Assembly (NCBI RefSeq): GCF_030463535.1
Contig: NC_132896.1
Location: 22,797,709 to 22,861,708 of the forward strand
DNA from: Salminus brasiliensis
Taxonomy: Eukaryota > Chordata > Actinopteri > Characiformes > Bryconidae
Reading direction: 5' to 3'
DNA length: 64,000 bases
A program made the position numbers and the translations under genes. The notes under the pieces were generated by a model, which had not been told where the DNA came from, did no database searches, and was given only the letters and a program-made list of their open reading frames with translations. Position 1 is the stretch's first letter. The number at the start of each line of letters is the position of its first letter. Shown here in pieces: positions 34,721 through 45,615 of the stretch.

Positions 34721-35205
34721 ATGTACTAAACTTTGTCATGTTCCTTAAAGATCTTTGACTGGTCAGGATGTCAGGATGACTATGGAGGTAATGGACTTAC
34801 CTACTTTTAGTTTATTATGCTACTGTGCATAATTGTAAGTTATTTATCCAAAATGCAAAACATTGGCAACTTTGTGAAAAAAAATATTTGTGTGTCCATA
34901 TTCTATAGTCTAAACAAATATTACTGTGAAAGCTACATATTTACCTACACCTTTGCACTCTTTTTTTTTTTTCTTAATGGCCAGAAGAAATCGCACATTT
35001 TGACCTAGTCTTAGGAATTTTAGCTGATCAAAATTTTAGAGTCAAAATTTGTCTTAACATATTCTGTAGAACCTGGAGGTAAATATAATTATCAAAACAT
35101 TTTGATTGATTTCTAATTATGAATGACCTTCTAAGAACACATGCCAAGTTCGAGCTAGATTGGCCATTGGGAGGGTCTGCAGTGTCCAATTAGCTTGCAC
35201 ACATA
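34720..35205. other. AT-rich intergenic DNA downstream of hspa9
   Basis: No gene or named repeat is seen until the Tc1 copy C ends begin near 35205. There is a poly(T) run near 34960. Confidence 0.4.
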
Positions 35206-36294
35206 CTTTTTTCCCCCACTGTATGTGTATTTAGTCAGTCACCAATTGTGCAAGTTCTCTCACTTAAGTATTTGGTCACCTATAAACAAGCAAGATTTCT
35301 GGCTGTCACAGACCTGTAACAACTTCTTTAAGACACAGTCACACTCCAAACTCCACTATGGTGAAGACCAAAGAGCTGTCGAAGGACACCAGAAACAAAA
35401 TTGTAGACCTGCACCAGGCTGGGAAGACTGAATCCGCAATAGGCAAGCAGCTTGGTGTGAAGAAATCTACTGTGGGAGCAATAATCAGAAAATGTGAGAC
35501 CTACAAGACCACTGCTAATCTCCCTCGATCAGGGGCTCCATCTCAGCCTGTGGGGTCAAAATGATCAAGAACGGTGAGCAAAAATCCCAGAACCACAAGG
35601 GGGGGACCTAGTGAATGACCTGCAGAAAGCTGGGACCAACCAAAGGCTACCGTCAGTAACACACTACGCCGCCAGGGACTCGGATCTTGCAGTGCCAGAC
35701 GTGTTCCCCTGCTTAAGCCAGTACATATCCGGGCGCGTCTGAAGTTTGCTAGAGAACATTTGGATGTTCCGGAAGAGTATTGGGAGAATGTCTTATGGTC
35801 AGATGCAACCAAAGTAGAACTGTTTGGTACAAACACAACTCGTTGAGTTTGGGGAGAGTGAATGCTGAGTTGCATCCAAAGAACACCATACCAACTGTGA
35901 AGCATGGGGGTGGCAACATCATGCTTTGGGGCTGTTTCTCTGCAAAGGGACTAGGACGACTGGTCCGTGTACATGAAAGAATGAATGGGGCCATGTATTG
36001 TGAGATCTTGAGTGCAAACCTCCTTCCATCAGCAAGGGCATTAAAGATGAAACGTGGCTGGGGAACAAAGGATATATAACAAAGTATTGAGATGAACTTT
36101 TGTTATTGACCAAATACTTATTTTCCACTATTATTTGCAAATACATTTAAAAATGTGATTCTCTGATTGTTTTTTTCTCATTTTGTCTCTCATAGTTGAG
36201 GTCTACCTATGATGTCAATTACAGGCCTCTCTCATCTTTTTAAGTAGGAGAACTTGCACAATTGGTGACTGACTAAATACTTTTTTCCCCACTG
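35205..36294 (+). mobile_element. Tc1-like transposon copy C, internally deleted, with an oddly rearranged left end
   Basis: Same family as copies A and B but in the opposite orientation. The right end TTTTTTCCCCACTG is normal and followed by TA. At the left, CTTTTTTCCCCCACTGTA is the right-end sequence in the wrong orientation, joined to TATTTAGTCAGTCACC. The transposase starts at 35358 ([37 protein letters not shown]), shifts frame near 35560, and reads [18 protein letters not shown] to about 36058. There it jumps straight to the 3' noncoding part, so the whole D34E catalytic domain is missing. Confidence 0.88.
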
Positions 36295-36589
36295 TAATGA
36301 CCGTTTGATGTTGCACCCAAGTGCCTACTTAATATGTAATCATAGGCCTTGTATTTCAAACTTAATATACCTAAGCATCCTGACTTATGTCTATTTGACA
36401 GAAATTGACATGCATGTAACTATAGAATAAGGCAGATCAGCCATCAATGAGCCTCTATAGCACACAGCAACTTTTCATACCACAGGCCTGCTGTTTTCAA
36501 ACCTAATTAGACAGAAGTCTAATTATGTCTAATTGTTATATAGTATCAGAGTGTGTCTGTCCACTCCAGCAGGTCTGACTTTTAACAGT

Positions 36590-37110
36590 CTAATTAAAAG
36601 GAGAGAGCCAGAAGGTAACACAGACATGGGAGCACCCTGAAACGCTAGCGTTCATCTGCTGCACCGTCCACAAACCTGAGTGATCGCGTGCAGGCAGCGA
36701 GATGACTGCTCCAGTGTCTCTGTATACTACAGTTCCCTGTGTCCGTAAACCCCTGTACCTACAACCTTTATCTAAGCAGGAAACATTCATTACCAAAAGC
36801 TAAACTAAACAGATGAGTTTTCAGCCTAGATTTAAAGATTGTCCTGAACATTATCCGGAAGGTTATTCTAGAGTTGGGGGGCTTTATAAGAAAATGCTCG
36901 TCCCCCTGCTGAGGTTTTCTGAATTTTAGTAACTACTAAGAAGCCAGCACCCTAAAATCTAAGTATTCTTGATGATTCTTGATTCATAATATGTAATAAG
37001 ATCTCGCAGGTACATGTAGGGCTTTGTATGTTAATAGAAGAATTTTAGTCAATACGGAATTAAACTGGGAGCCAATGCAGTGCTGACATAACTGGACTGA
37101 TATGGTCAAA
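36590..37110 (-). mobile_element. L2-like LINE 3' end, reverse orientation
   Basis: The minus strand reads LINE C-terminal sequence (QLCQHCIGSQFNSVLTKILL, LTYKALH). It then has the tail motifs shared with 46945-47720: the CTGGGTGCTGGCTTCTTAG-like block and TTTATCTAAGC.. leading to CAGGGAACTGTAGTATAC. It is 5'-truncated. Confidence 0.75.
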
Positions 37111-37259
37111 TTCTTTAGTAACGTCTCACGTTTTAGAATTGGCCAATTGCCATGAAACTTGATACATATCTCCAGGTATGGACTTTTTACTACCAATTGA
37201 AGCATGACAGGTACTGGTCACTGGGGGAGTGCTTTATCTTTATTATATTTGGTCTTAAA

Positions 37260-38140
37260 TCACAATCTAACTTATTGAATAAACATATAAGCTCAGGTCT
37301 ATATGCATGCATTAGTAATTACAGTATACATTAAGGTGACTACCTTTCCAAAACTTAATTTCCATTATAGATCTGCTTTAGTCTTGGTGTGATGAGTCAC
37401 AATATACTGTAGTATAGTATTAAATTGGAATGAATGATGTGTTAAGACCAATAATAGACATATATGCTCATGTCTATTTGCATTTATTTATAATTACAGT
37501 ATAAACTGGAGTGGGTATCTTACCACAGTTCAACACTTCTATATGGATGTGTTTAAAGTTTGTGTAAACACCGGTCAACTAAATTCTGAAAATATTGCAA
37601 CATATTTAAATGCAAAATCAAAACTGCACTATAAGAACCTTTAAAACGTGTTCATACAAACGTTTAGACAAATTCAAAGATATCTATGTTAGAACTGAAA
37701 ACATTGTTATTTTATTAATTGCAAAAATATTTGGCTTGAAGACATGACCATGAAGTAGAACACTTGCACATTGCACAACATTATTCAATTAACTTCTCCC
37801 TCACCTCACCATAAACAGTAATTGGAATTTATTTTTATTTGAATTTCTTATGATTTTACCTATAATGTCACAACAGTTCCACCATCACTTCAGAGAGGCA
37901 GTCATTGGCCATCACCAGTGCAAGATTGGGTAAATCTCATTGTATACTTTTAAAACAGTAATACTAAAAATTCCATACTGAAGTGTTATTTAATGTATTT
38001 GAATGTCTTATAATTTTTTTTTAATCCCATACTGAAATCTTATGTATTTTAATTAATGTTTATATTATTTTTCGTTAATGACACAATCGTGCCACCATAA
38101 CTCAGAGAGGTAATCATTGGCCATAAATCAAATATGTTAA
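37260..38140 (+). repeat. Degenerate long direct repeats
   Basis: Two diverged pairs are visible. AACATATAAGCTCAGGTCTA (37278) matches ACATATATGCTCATGTCTAT (37458), and both continue into a TAATTACAGTATA.A block. ATAATGTCACAACAGTTCCA (37862), with AGAGAGGCAGTCATTGGCCAT, matches TTAATGACACAATCGTGCCA (38076), with AGAGAGGTAATCATTGGCCAT. The spacings are about 180 and 214 bases. They are old satellite-like or transposon repeats and non-coding. Confidence 0.6.
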
Positions 38141-38536
38141 TCGGTTTCACATTAATACTTGATGTGCTGTTGTTGTTTCTTAACATGAGAGTATACCACT
38201 ACCACTCCTGAATGTGCTACTTCTGGCTAGCATAAGTTCTGAGGTATTTGGCACATAAAGAAAGTGTGTTGAATTTACTTGATTTAAGAACATCAAATGT
38301 ACATCAGTACCATGGTGATGTTAGGTAACCTTAACATATAACCAAACTATTTTAATACACTTCACCTCATAGATATAGCAACTGCACTATTGACGTTCTT
38401 TACAGCTTGCATTTACCCACTGACACAAAAAGAGGAAAGATCTATGGATACTTATATTCAGGAAGCTCTGGAACAAGGCTTAGACCCTCTACTTCTTCCA
38501 TTGATTCTAGTTTTTCCTTGTCATAAAGAAGGATGG

Positions 38537-38775
38537 TAAGATAAGATAAGATAAGATAGTCCTTTATTAGTCCCGCAGTGGGGAAATTCACAGTGTGACA
38601 GCAGAAAGGGATAGCAGGACACTCAGTTACAAAAATTTAGATAAATAATTTACACTATGTACACAATATAAATAAGAATTAAAAAAGCAATAAACAAATA
38701 TTATTTACAGCAAAAGACTCTTAATTGCACATGGGGGGATATTGCACATAGTATTCCCTGAACATGAACATGTGT
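38537..38775 (+). mobile_element. RTE-type LINE 3' tail with (GATAA)n
   Basis: AAGATAAGATAAGATAAGAT leads into CCTTTATTAGTCCCGCAGTG and GGGAAATTCACAGTGTGACA, the recognisable end of a fish RTE-like LINE. It ends near CATGTGTGTAAG. Only the tail is present. Confidence 0.65.
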
Positions 38776-38799
38776 GTAAGCTAGTATAGGCTTTTATTA

Positions 38800-38900
38800 C
38801 TTAATACTATCAGCACTGCATTGGCTCCCAGTTAAATTCTGTATTGACTATAAATTTCTGCTATTAACATACAAAGTCCTACATGGCAAAAACACTCCAT
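38800..38900 (+). mobile_element. L2-like LINE scrap
   Basis: Plus-strand sequence reads as the LINE motif LHWLPVKFCIDYKFLLLTYK (ATTGGCTCCCAGTTAAATTC), the same segment as in 36984-37110 but in the opposite orientation. Confidence 0.6.
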
Positions 38901-38929
38901 GCAACCCAGAGAAAGAGTCCAAATGAAAT

Positions 38930-40081
38930 GGAAAATTCCAAGTCACTGGACATCTCCTGGAGTTAAATCCATAATTAAGAAAATGAAGAAATATGTGTAA
39001 ATCTGCCTAGAGCACAAACTGAGTGATCGTGCAAGAAGGGGACTAGTGCAGAAGGCCACCAAGGCACCTATGACTGCTCTGAAGGAGTAAAAACTGCCAT
39101 CACCATGCTTCATGGTGGGGATGGTGTATTTGTGGTAATGTTTAGCGTTTGGTCTCCATCAAACATAGCAACTAGTCTGATGGCCAAAAACCTCCATTTT
39201 GGTCAGACCAAAGAACCTTCTTCTAGTTGACCTTGGAGTGCCTTTGGAAAACTGTAGTCGAGATTTAGCTCCCTTTGGCACTCTCCCAGAAAGCTTTGAC
39301 TGGTGATGAACTCAAGGCAAGTTTGTAAGGATGGCAGATCTACAAATGTGCCATATTTCTTCCATTTCTTAATGATAGATTTAAATTTAACTGAACTCCA
39401 GGAGATGTTCAATGACTTGGGGATGTTTCCCTGATTTTTCAAAAACATTTTTTTGGAGTTGTGTGGAGTGCTCTTTTGTCTTTGTGGTATACAGGTGCTG
39501 GTCATAAAATTAGAATATCATGAAAAATAAAATGCAGTTTTATTTCAGTAATTCCATTCAAAAAAAGTGAAACTTGTATGTTATATTCATTCATTACACA
39601 CAGACTGATATATTTCAAGTGTTTATGTTTTTCAATTTTGATGGTTATAACTGACAACTAATGAAACCCGAAATTCAGTATCTCAGAAAATTACTAAAGA
39701 CCAATTACTTAAGACCAATACAATTTTTTTTTTTAGATTTTTAGAAATGTTGGCCAAATGAAAAGTATGAACATGAAAGTATGAGCATGTACAGTACTCG
39801 ATACTTAGTTGGGGCTCCTTTAGCCTGGATTACTGACATGGCACCCCAAACCATCACTGACTGTGGAAGCTTTACACTGGACCTCAAGCAACGTGGAGTC
39901 TGTGCATCTCCTCTCTTTCTCCAGACTCTGGGACCTTGATTTGCAAAGGAAATGCTAAATTGACTTCTATCAAGGTATTAGTCTTAATTATATTAAAAAT
40001 ATGATACACTGTAATTTTATTTATAAAAGCAATAAAAAGGAAAACATCAAAGTGTGTGAATACGTTTTATAGACACTGTAT
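38930..40081. mobile_element. Overlapping Tc1-like relics
   Basis: 38930-39490 holds scrambled Tc1 internal sequence from both strands; the minus-strand frame 39505-39203 includes a KFKSIIKKWKKYGTFVDLP helix-turn-helix-like piece. At 39493 a second element begins ACAGGTGCTGGTCATAAAAT and TAGAATATCATGAAAAATA, a common fish terminal repeat. A TTTTATAGACACTGTA end closes at 40081. Exact nesting cannot be resolved by eye. Confidence 0.55.
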
Positions 40082-40119
40082 ATCTGCCAAACCAGATGAT
40101 TTGACAGCACTTTAGCTCA

Positions 40120-40430
40120 AGGTGAAGAACTCTACTAAAGACCTGCTAAACATAAATCAGAGGTGCTTCTGCTTGGACCAAAGAAACAAATTATCTGACT
40201 TAATGCTTTACTTAGCTCACACTCTGGTGTTATGATAGATTCTGATCTGCCCTTCAATGCATATTTTGACAATATTACTTATACAGCCTTTCTTCATCCT
40301 TAAAATATTGCTAAACTAAGAAATGCACTTTCCTTACAAGGTGCTAAACAAGTGGTTTACACCTTTATTACATCAAGGGTAAGCTACTGTAATGCCTTGC
40401 TGTCAGGTTGCTTTTGTAAGAAGATAAACA
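40120..40430 (+). mobile_element. L2-like LINE reverse transcriptase fragment
   Basis: Broken frames read EVLLLGPKK, then SGVMIDSDLPFNAY and VYTFITSRVSYCNALLSGC, the thumb-side segment of fish L2-type reverse transcriptases. It lies about 180 bases beyond the SPINK polyadenylation signal, antisense to that gene. Confidence 0.75.
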
Positions 40431-40612
40431 TGCTTTGGTTAGTAATCTTATTTATTTTATTTTATTTTATTAAAGAACAGTTAATACACACACATGATCC
40501 CCCAGGACATTGGATTATTTTTTTTTTTTTCATAAAAGATTTTCTACTGCTGAATGGCAATGTTAGTGTGTTCTGTGAGTGTAATTTCTCAAAACGAAAA
40601 CTGCTTTAATGT

Positions 40613-40618
40613 TTTATT
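40613..40618 (-). terminator. Candidate polyadenylation signal of the SPINK gene
   Basis: AATAAA on the minus strand lies about 147 bases beyond the SPINK stop codon. That distance suits the short 3' UTR usual for SPINK genes. Confidence 0.45.
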
Positions 40619-40764
40619 GCATTTGAACAGAATGTATAATTTAATCAAATGACAACATCATACAAATATTTTAGTGGGCTCTGTAAGTTGTTGTTATGTA
40701 GTAATGTGACATCCTGAAAAAAAATTAATTGCAAAATCCATTGCAGGTCCTATGTGGGCTATAT

Positions 40765-40863
40765 TCACAAAGACTCACATCTGCCTTTGTGCATTATTTT
40801 CACATGCTGGTTTCGGTTTCTGCAAAATGAAAAAAAATACAATAAAAAAAACAACAACAACAA

Positions 40864-40894
<31 letters not shown>

Positions 40895-43829
40895 TGATAT
40901 ATGATTTATGTGGTGGTGAAACACTGACATGGGGGTGGTGTGTTAGTGTGTGTTGTACTGGTATGAGTGGATTAGACACAACAGTGCTGCGGGAGATTTT
41001 AAACACGGTGTTTCCTCATTGTCCTCTCAATTAGACACTCCTATATACTTGGTGCACCTTGTAGATGTAACAGTTGACAGCTGTTGCTGCACAGTTTGTG
41101 TTGGTCATCCTCTAGGCCTTTCTTTAGTGGTCACAGGACGCTGCTGACTGGATATTTCTGTTTGGTGGACTATTCTCATGAGTAGTGAATTGTTTAAAAA
41201 CTTCAGCAGCACTGCTGTGTCTGATCTATTTGTTTCAATGCAACACACTGCAGTGCTGAGAATGACCCATCACCCAAATTTGAGCTGAAATTACTACCTG
41301 AAAACTTTATAAGACATATTTTTTATTGTTTCTGATACTTGTAAATTGTATTCTGATGCTTATTGCTTAACATACAATGTACAGATGTATTTGCATTTAT
41401 TAATTTATTCATTCTGCATTTTTATATGACTTACTTATTTTCCATACAAAGAACACATTCAGTTGAGTATGTATGGCCATCGTCACCACACACAGGGTCA
41501 AACTCACGGGTGCAGGCCAAGTCTGTATATTTCACACAGTCAGCCTAATATGGATGATGGTTAAAAATGTTTTATTTATGCATGTTGCATTTGCATATAA
41601 AACATTATTTTAGTCATGGTGTGCATCCACAACATCTGCTGATGAATGCAAATGATGGAAATAGCAATTTCATTTATCAAGCTGTTATTTATGAATTTTA
41701 TTACCTCTCTGTCCTGTGAAGTTTGATCCACTTCTGTAAAAGCTGCATAGAAGAACCATAATTAAAGAGAAAATAATATTTTTTAAAAACGTTGAACAGG
41801 TAAGGCAGAGATCAGTAACTGATATTAAAAATATGACAAATATGATATGAAAATATGAGAAATACCTCAAAGTTTTTTATTTTGATTTATATATCTCTCT
41901 TCCAGTTGCTTGATATTATTATTGTTATCCACTTAGTCTCTTTGACACCTGATTGCATCATTTTGTTTAAACAGACTCACTGCCATATTTTTTGTGTATT
42001 TCTATTTGTGGAGTGGTACACAAGTCATGGAGTGGTATACACTGTGAACACTAGGATTTGGTACAATACAACAAAACCCCAACCTTTTTCTCTATAGCCT
42101 ATTCATCATGCACAATGGCCTCCATTTTGCTAATATTCTTGGGTTTGCATGCAGCAGCTGCCTTCTTTAAATCCTAGCAAGGTTTTGCTATGGCGTTTAA
42201 GTCAGTTGACTGTCACAAGCACTCAAGAATCTTCCAGGACTTCTTCTAAAACCAAGACTTGGTGAACTTTGAGGTATGCTTTAGATAACTATCCTGTTTT
42301 TAAGGTCCAATGATGCCCAAACTTCAGCTACCTCACAGAAGACATTATGTTTTCTCCTAGGATTTCCTGAAACTTGAAGCCACATGCTGCAGATTTCCAG
42401 TGCTCCTCTAGACATATTGCTGATCCATAGACTAGAAAGGTCCGGTTTTGTTAAATCAATCAACAGAATAGAATCCCAAAACATCTGTGGCTCATTTGTA
42501 TGATTTTGGACAAATATGCTTCCTCTAGGAACATTCATCTTTCTGTATTTTTCCCCTTTTTTGTGCAAGGCAATGGTCTAATTTTGGACAACTCGTATGA
42601 CTTATGCAATATATACCAATTTTCTAACATTCATTAAATGTCATAGTAAACAAACCCCTAGCCAGTCCAAGTATTTGTGTTTTATCTTGTGGGGGAATTT
42701 CAGTATTGTATGTATAGATTATTTTCATTTCATTTGTTTTAGTTTTACCACACGCTATTGCACATGGAACTGTCTGGGGAATAGGAGCAGAAAAATGGTG
42801 GTTATCTAGAAACGATGGGGTCTATCAACTTTACACCAGCCTCACCAGAGGGGACTCCAGAGTTGATAACCAGAGTTATTAACATATGGACAAAGACGAT
42901 TGAAACCAGCTGATTTAAAGTATGAATGTCACGTAATGCATGTTCATCGCTTATTTGTGGGTTATAAAAAAGTGTAACTGACACTGTATGGCAAGGTTTT
43001 TTTTTTTTTTTTTTACAGTTCTGAAGCCTTCTGTCTGCGTTACATTTAATGCAAGATTAAAGTGTGTTTTTCTACATTCTTAAGGCTGACTGATCGAATA
43101 AATTCTTTAAGTGCTAAGAAGCAAGTCCGACTACCACAATCTTAAGCACACCTGATGCAAGTTATAAAGGCCTTGATATGCCACCTGATTTGCAAATGTG
43201 TGCTTTTATGAGTGATTCCATTTAAGTGGCTATAATTCTGAAACTGTCAAAATAGGCGTTTTGTGTTGAATTTAGAGAAAGCACTTGTTATATTAGTTGG
43301 GGTGAGCTTTCAAACAATTGTTCTTGTTTGATTGGTTTATTGCAAACAGCTGAATGTTTGTTAATAAAGCTAATTTGTAACTGTAGTTTGGACAATTGCC
43401 TACGTTGACACAAGAGTGTTCATGGCAAATTAACTAAATGCATGCCTGTTCCATCTTGCCCTCTTCAATGTTTTTGTTACCCTTAGTAGGTTATTCTCTT
43501 GAGCCAAACAACAAACTGAAAATAAAGGAACCTCAAAGAAAATAGTCAAAGTGAAAAAAAAAAAGTTTTAACATGCTATTATGAGGTGTATTGTACACCA
43601 ACAGCATTAAAGAGTATAAACTAACACTACTAAGATTAATAACGTACTGATAAATGTACATGTAATAAAGAATCAATGTAAAAAACCTTTTATAGTTTTC
43701 ATGTTTAACATGTTACAGAGTATTTGAGGTAATTTCCTTCTTGTTTTTACATATGTATTTTCCAAAATTATGATACTCACCAGAAAGGCAAATGAGAGCA
43801 CAAACACAAATCCAAATGTCCATTTTCAT
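40765..43829 (-). CDS. SPINK-type secreted Kazal serine protease inhibitor (complete, 4 exons, 83 aa)
   Basis: Small secreted inhibitor of trypsin-like proteases, SPINK1/PSTI-like. Minus-strand exons are 43829-43781, 41742-41705, 41544-41435 and 40819-40765. Their lengths (49, 38, 110 and 55 nt) close exactly to 83 codons plus TGA, with GT/AG at each border. Exon 1 encodes a hydrophobic signal peptide ([16 protein letters not shown]) with a good ACC-ATG context. Exons 3-4 encode one Kazal domain with six cysteines. Key segments are [35 protein letters not shown] and the closing IMHKGRC. The spacing (C-x7-C-x7-C-x10-C-x2-C ... C) matches the family. By alignment to SPINK1 the reactive-site P1 residue is Arg (C-T-R-E), predicting trypsin-like targets. 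The domain is split late, after MENK, with the last Cys on its own exon, as in mammalian SPINKs. Which SPINK paralogue it is cannot be decided from sequence reading. A SPINK cluster also neighbours FBXO38 in mammals. Confidence 0.88.
40867..40894 (+). repeat. (CA)n microsatellite
   Basis: About 14 CA units in intron 3 of the SPINK gene, 48 bases from exon 4, where they read as (TG)n on the gene's sense strand. Confidence 0.9.
40905..41285. repeat. Dispersed fish repeat of the CAGCACTGCTGTGTCTGAT type
   Basis: In SPINK intron 3. GTTAGTGTGTGTTGTACTGG, TATGAGTGGATTAGACACA, CAGCAGCACTGCTGTGTCTG and GCAGTGCTGAGAATGACCCA belong to a repeat frequent in catfish and characin genomes, probably a non-autonomous DNA element. 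No coding capacity. Confidence 0.6.
42100..42600 (-). mobile_element. Tc1-like relic in SPINK intron 1 (family also at 51890-52330)
   Basis: GAGGTATGCTTTAGATAACT, followed by CAGCTACCTCACAGAAGACA and AATCCCAAAACATCTGTGGC, is antisense transposase sequence of a decayed Tc1-like element. The 51890-52330 copy shares GAGGTATG.TTTAGATAA and the CTTCAGCTA block. No intact domain. Confidence 0.5.
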
Positions 43830-43940
43830 GGTCACAGAGTGTGTGAGACAATGCAGCTGTGTTATTCTAGCTTGCACTGTAGTCCTGTGTCAGCACTCCA
43901 CCCCTTGTGCAATGATTAACATAATTGTTTATACTCACTG
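43830..43940 (-). promoter_or_regulatory. Putative core promoter of the SPINK gene
   Basis: Reading on the minus strand, TATAAA occurs at 43933-43928, about 100 bases before the start codon. It fits a 70-base leader if transcription starts near 43900. Just downstream is GTTAATCATTGC, which matches the first half of the HNF1 palindrome. That would suit expression in gut, liver or pancreas-type epithelium. Both are motif matches only. Confidence 0.4.
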
Positions 43941-44212
43941 AAACATTTTCTTAATACATTATAGGACTGTCAAATATCATGCTTAATACTATAGTAACAC
44001 TTTCACCAGAAAAATACTGGTAATCCATGGAAAATACATTTATTTAATCTCTTTGCTTTTGTTATACCATGGTGTGTTTGACTGATCCAATTCTGCTGTA
44101 ATGTTTTACCAGTGGAATATTTCATTTGGACTTTGGGTTGCAATACTTATGCCACACAACTAGACATATGATTAGTATAAATGTTTTCATATGAAATATA
44201 TTCTTTATATTG

Positions 44213-44826
44213 TCAGGCCCTCCCCCCGGGGCGATCCCGCCTTGTTTCTGGTTAATTTGTGTTTGATTCAAGTTCATGTGTTTCACCTGGGACTGGGAGA
44301 ATTTACGGATTCTCCATGTGTCGGTGGCGTGTTCATGTTGGCAAGTGATCTGAGATATATAAGTCTGGTTCTAGAGGCAAGCACGTTGCGTTGCTTCCTG
44401 CTCATGCTCCTTGGCCACCCCAGCTCACGAGGAAGTCACGCCGTACTCATGTTGGGCTTGTCTCGTTATCTAGTCAAACAGCTGGCTCTACAGCTACCTC
44501 TTTTGTTTTCACAGAGCGCGGCTCTGGTTCTAAGTTCTAGTTTCCCCTGTATCCCAAGCTAGGCTTGTGGCTTTCGTTTGTCCCCTTCCTTAGTTTACCT
44601 CTCTGTTGTATCCTGCTCATCCCGTCGCTCCCAGCTCCTCTCAGTCCCAGGTTTGTTGTTTTTACCGTCTAGTTTGTCACGTTCTGTTTGGTTTCCCGTT
44701 TTTGGCCATTATTTTGCTGTGCATTTTTGTTTTATTGCACCTTGTTTGTACTCCTTTTGTAGTTAATAAATATCTTGCTTAGTTCCATCTCTGTGAGCGT
44801 TCATCTCGTCTTGTCTGGCCGTACAT
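44213..44826 (+). mobile_element. Candidate solo LTR, sense orientation
   Basis: It begins TGTCAGGCCCTCCCCCCGGG and ends TGTCTGGCCGTACA, is GC-richer than its flanks, and carries TATATAAG near 44355 and AATAAA near 44766 in the right order and spacing for an LTR. No internal retroviral-type coding sequence adjoins either side. A target-site duplication is not evident, so the boundaries are approximate. Confidence 0.55.
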
Positions 44827-44886
44827 GCCAATACATATCATTATAAGGAAATATGCTTACAGTAGTACGTAATCATTGGTAAAATA

Positions 44887-45560
44887 CAGTGGTATGTAAC
44901 CCTTGTAATTAATAGCTTGTTGACCCCCCCCCCCCCCTTATGGCAGCAATAAGACATATCTGTGGATCAGACCTGCACAGTCAGGAAGAATTTTAGCCCA
45001 TTCTTCCTTGCCGAACTGCTTTAGCTCAGTCTTGTTTCTTGGATGCCTCATGCGTACAGCTCTCTTCAAGCCAGTCCATAGCATTACTGTAGTGTTGAGA
45101 TCTGAACGCTAACTTGGTCATATCAAAAGGCAGATTGTTTTTCATAAGCCATTTTGTTGTGGACTTGCTACAGTGTTTTGGGTCACGGTCCTGTTTCATC
45201 ACCCAACTTCTACAGAGTTTCAGTTGACGTACAGCCACTTTCACATTATGGAATTTTTTGATATTTATTCATCTTCCCCTCAATGATTGTAAGCTAGCAA
45301 GGCCCTGATGTAGCAAAGCAGGCCCAAATCTTTACGGTTGGGATGATATTTTAATGGTGATATACAGTGCCTTTTTCACACCAGATGTAGCACTTTGTTT
45401 TCTTTCCAAATAGTTCAATCTTAGTTTCATCTGTCCACAAACTTGTCCCAAATGGTCTCCATTTGTAGATGGTTTGCCTCACTGTGAACCAGTATTCTTG
45501 TAGTGACTTTGTAACCCTTTCCAGCTTTGTGTATTGAACACATAAAAAAGGAGGGGCAAA
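44887..45560 (-). mobile_element. Tc1-like element, truncated
   Basis: The left end CAGTGGTATGTAACCC follows TA, and a run of about 14 C lies at 44925-44938. The minus strand at 45244-45026 reads transposase catalytic sequence (SWVMKQDRDPKHCSKSTTKW) with breaks. CTGTGGATCAGACCTGCACA is shared with the short copy at 13439. The right end is missing or unrecognised. Confidence 0.7.
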
Positions 45561-45615
45561 AAGCCATGGAAAGTCATGACACCAGCTGAAATTGATCAGT
45601 AATTAGAAAGCAATC

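Noticed and set aside
35358-35564. Small gene beginning [13 protein letters not shown]
   Set aside because: It is the DNA-binding N-terminus of Tc1-like transposase copy C, not a host gene.
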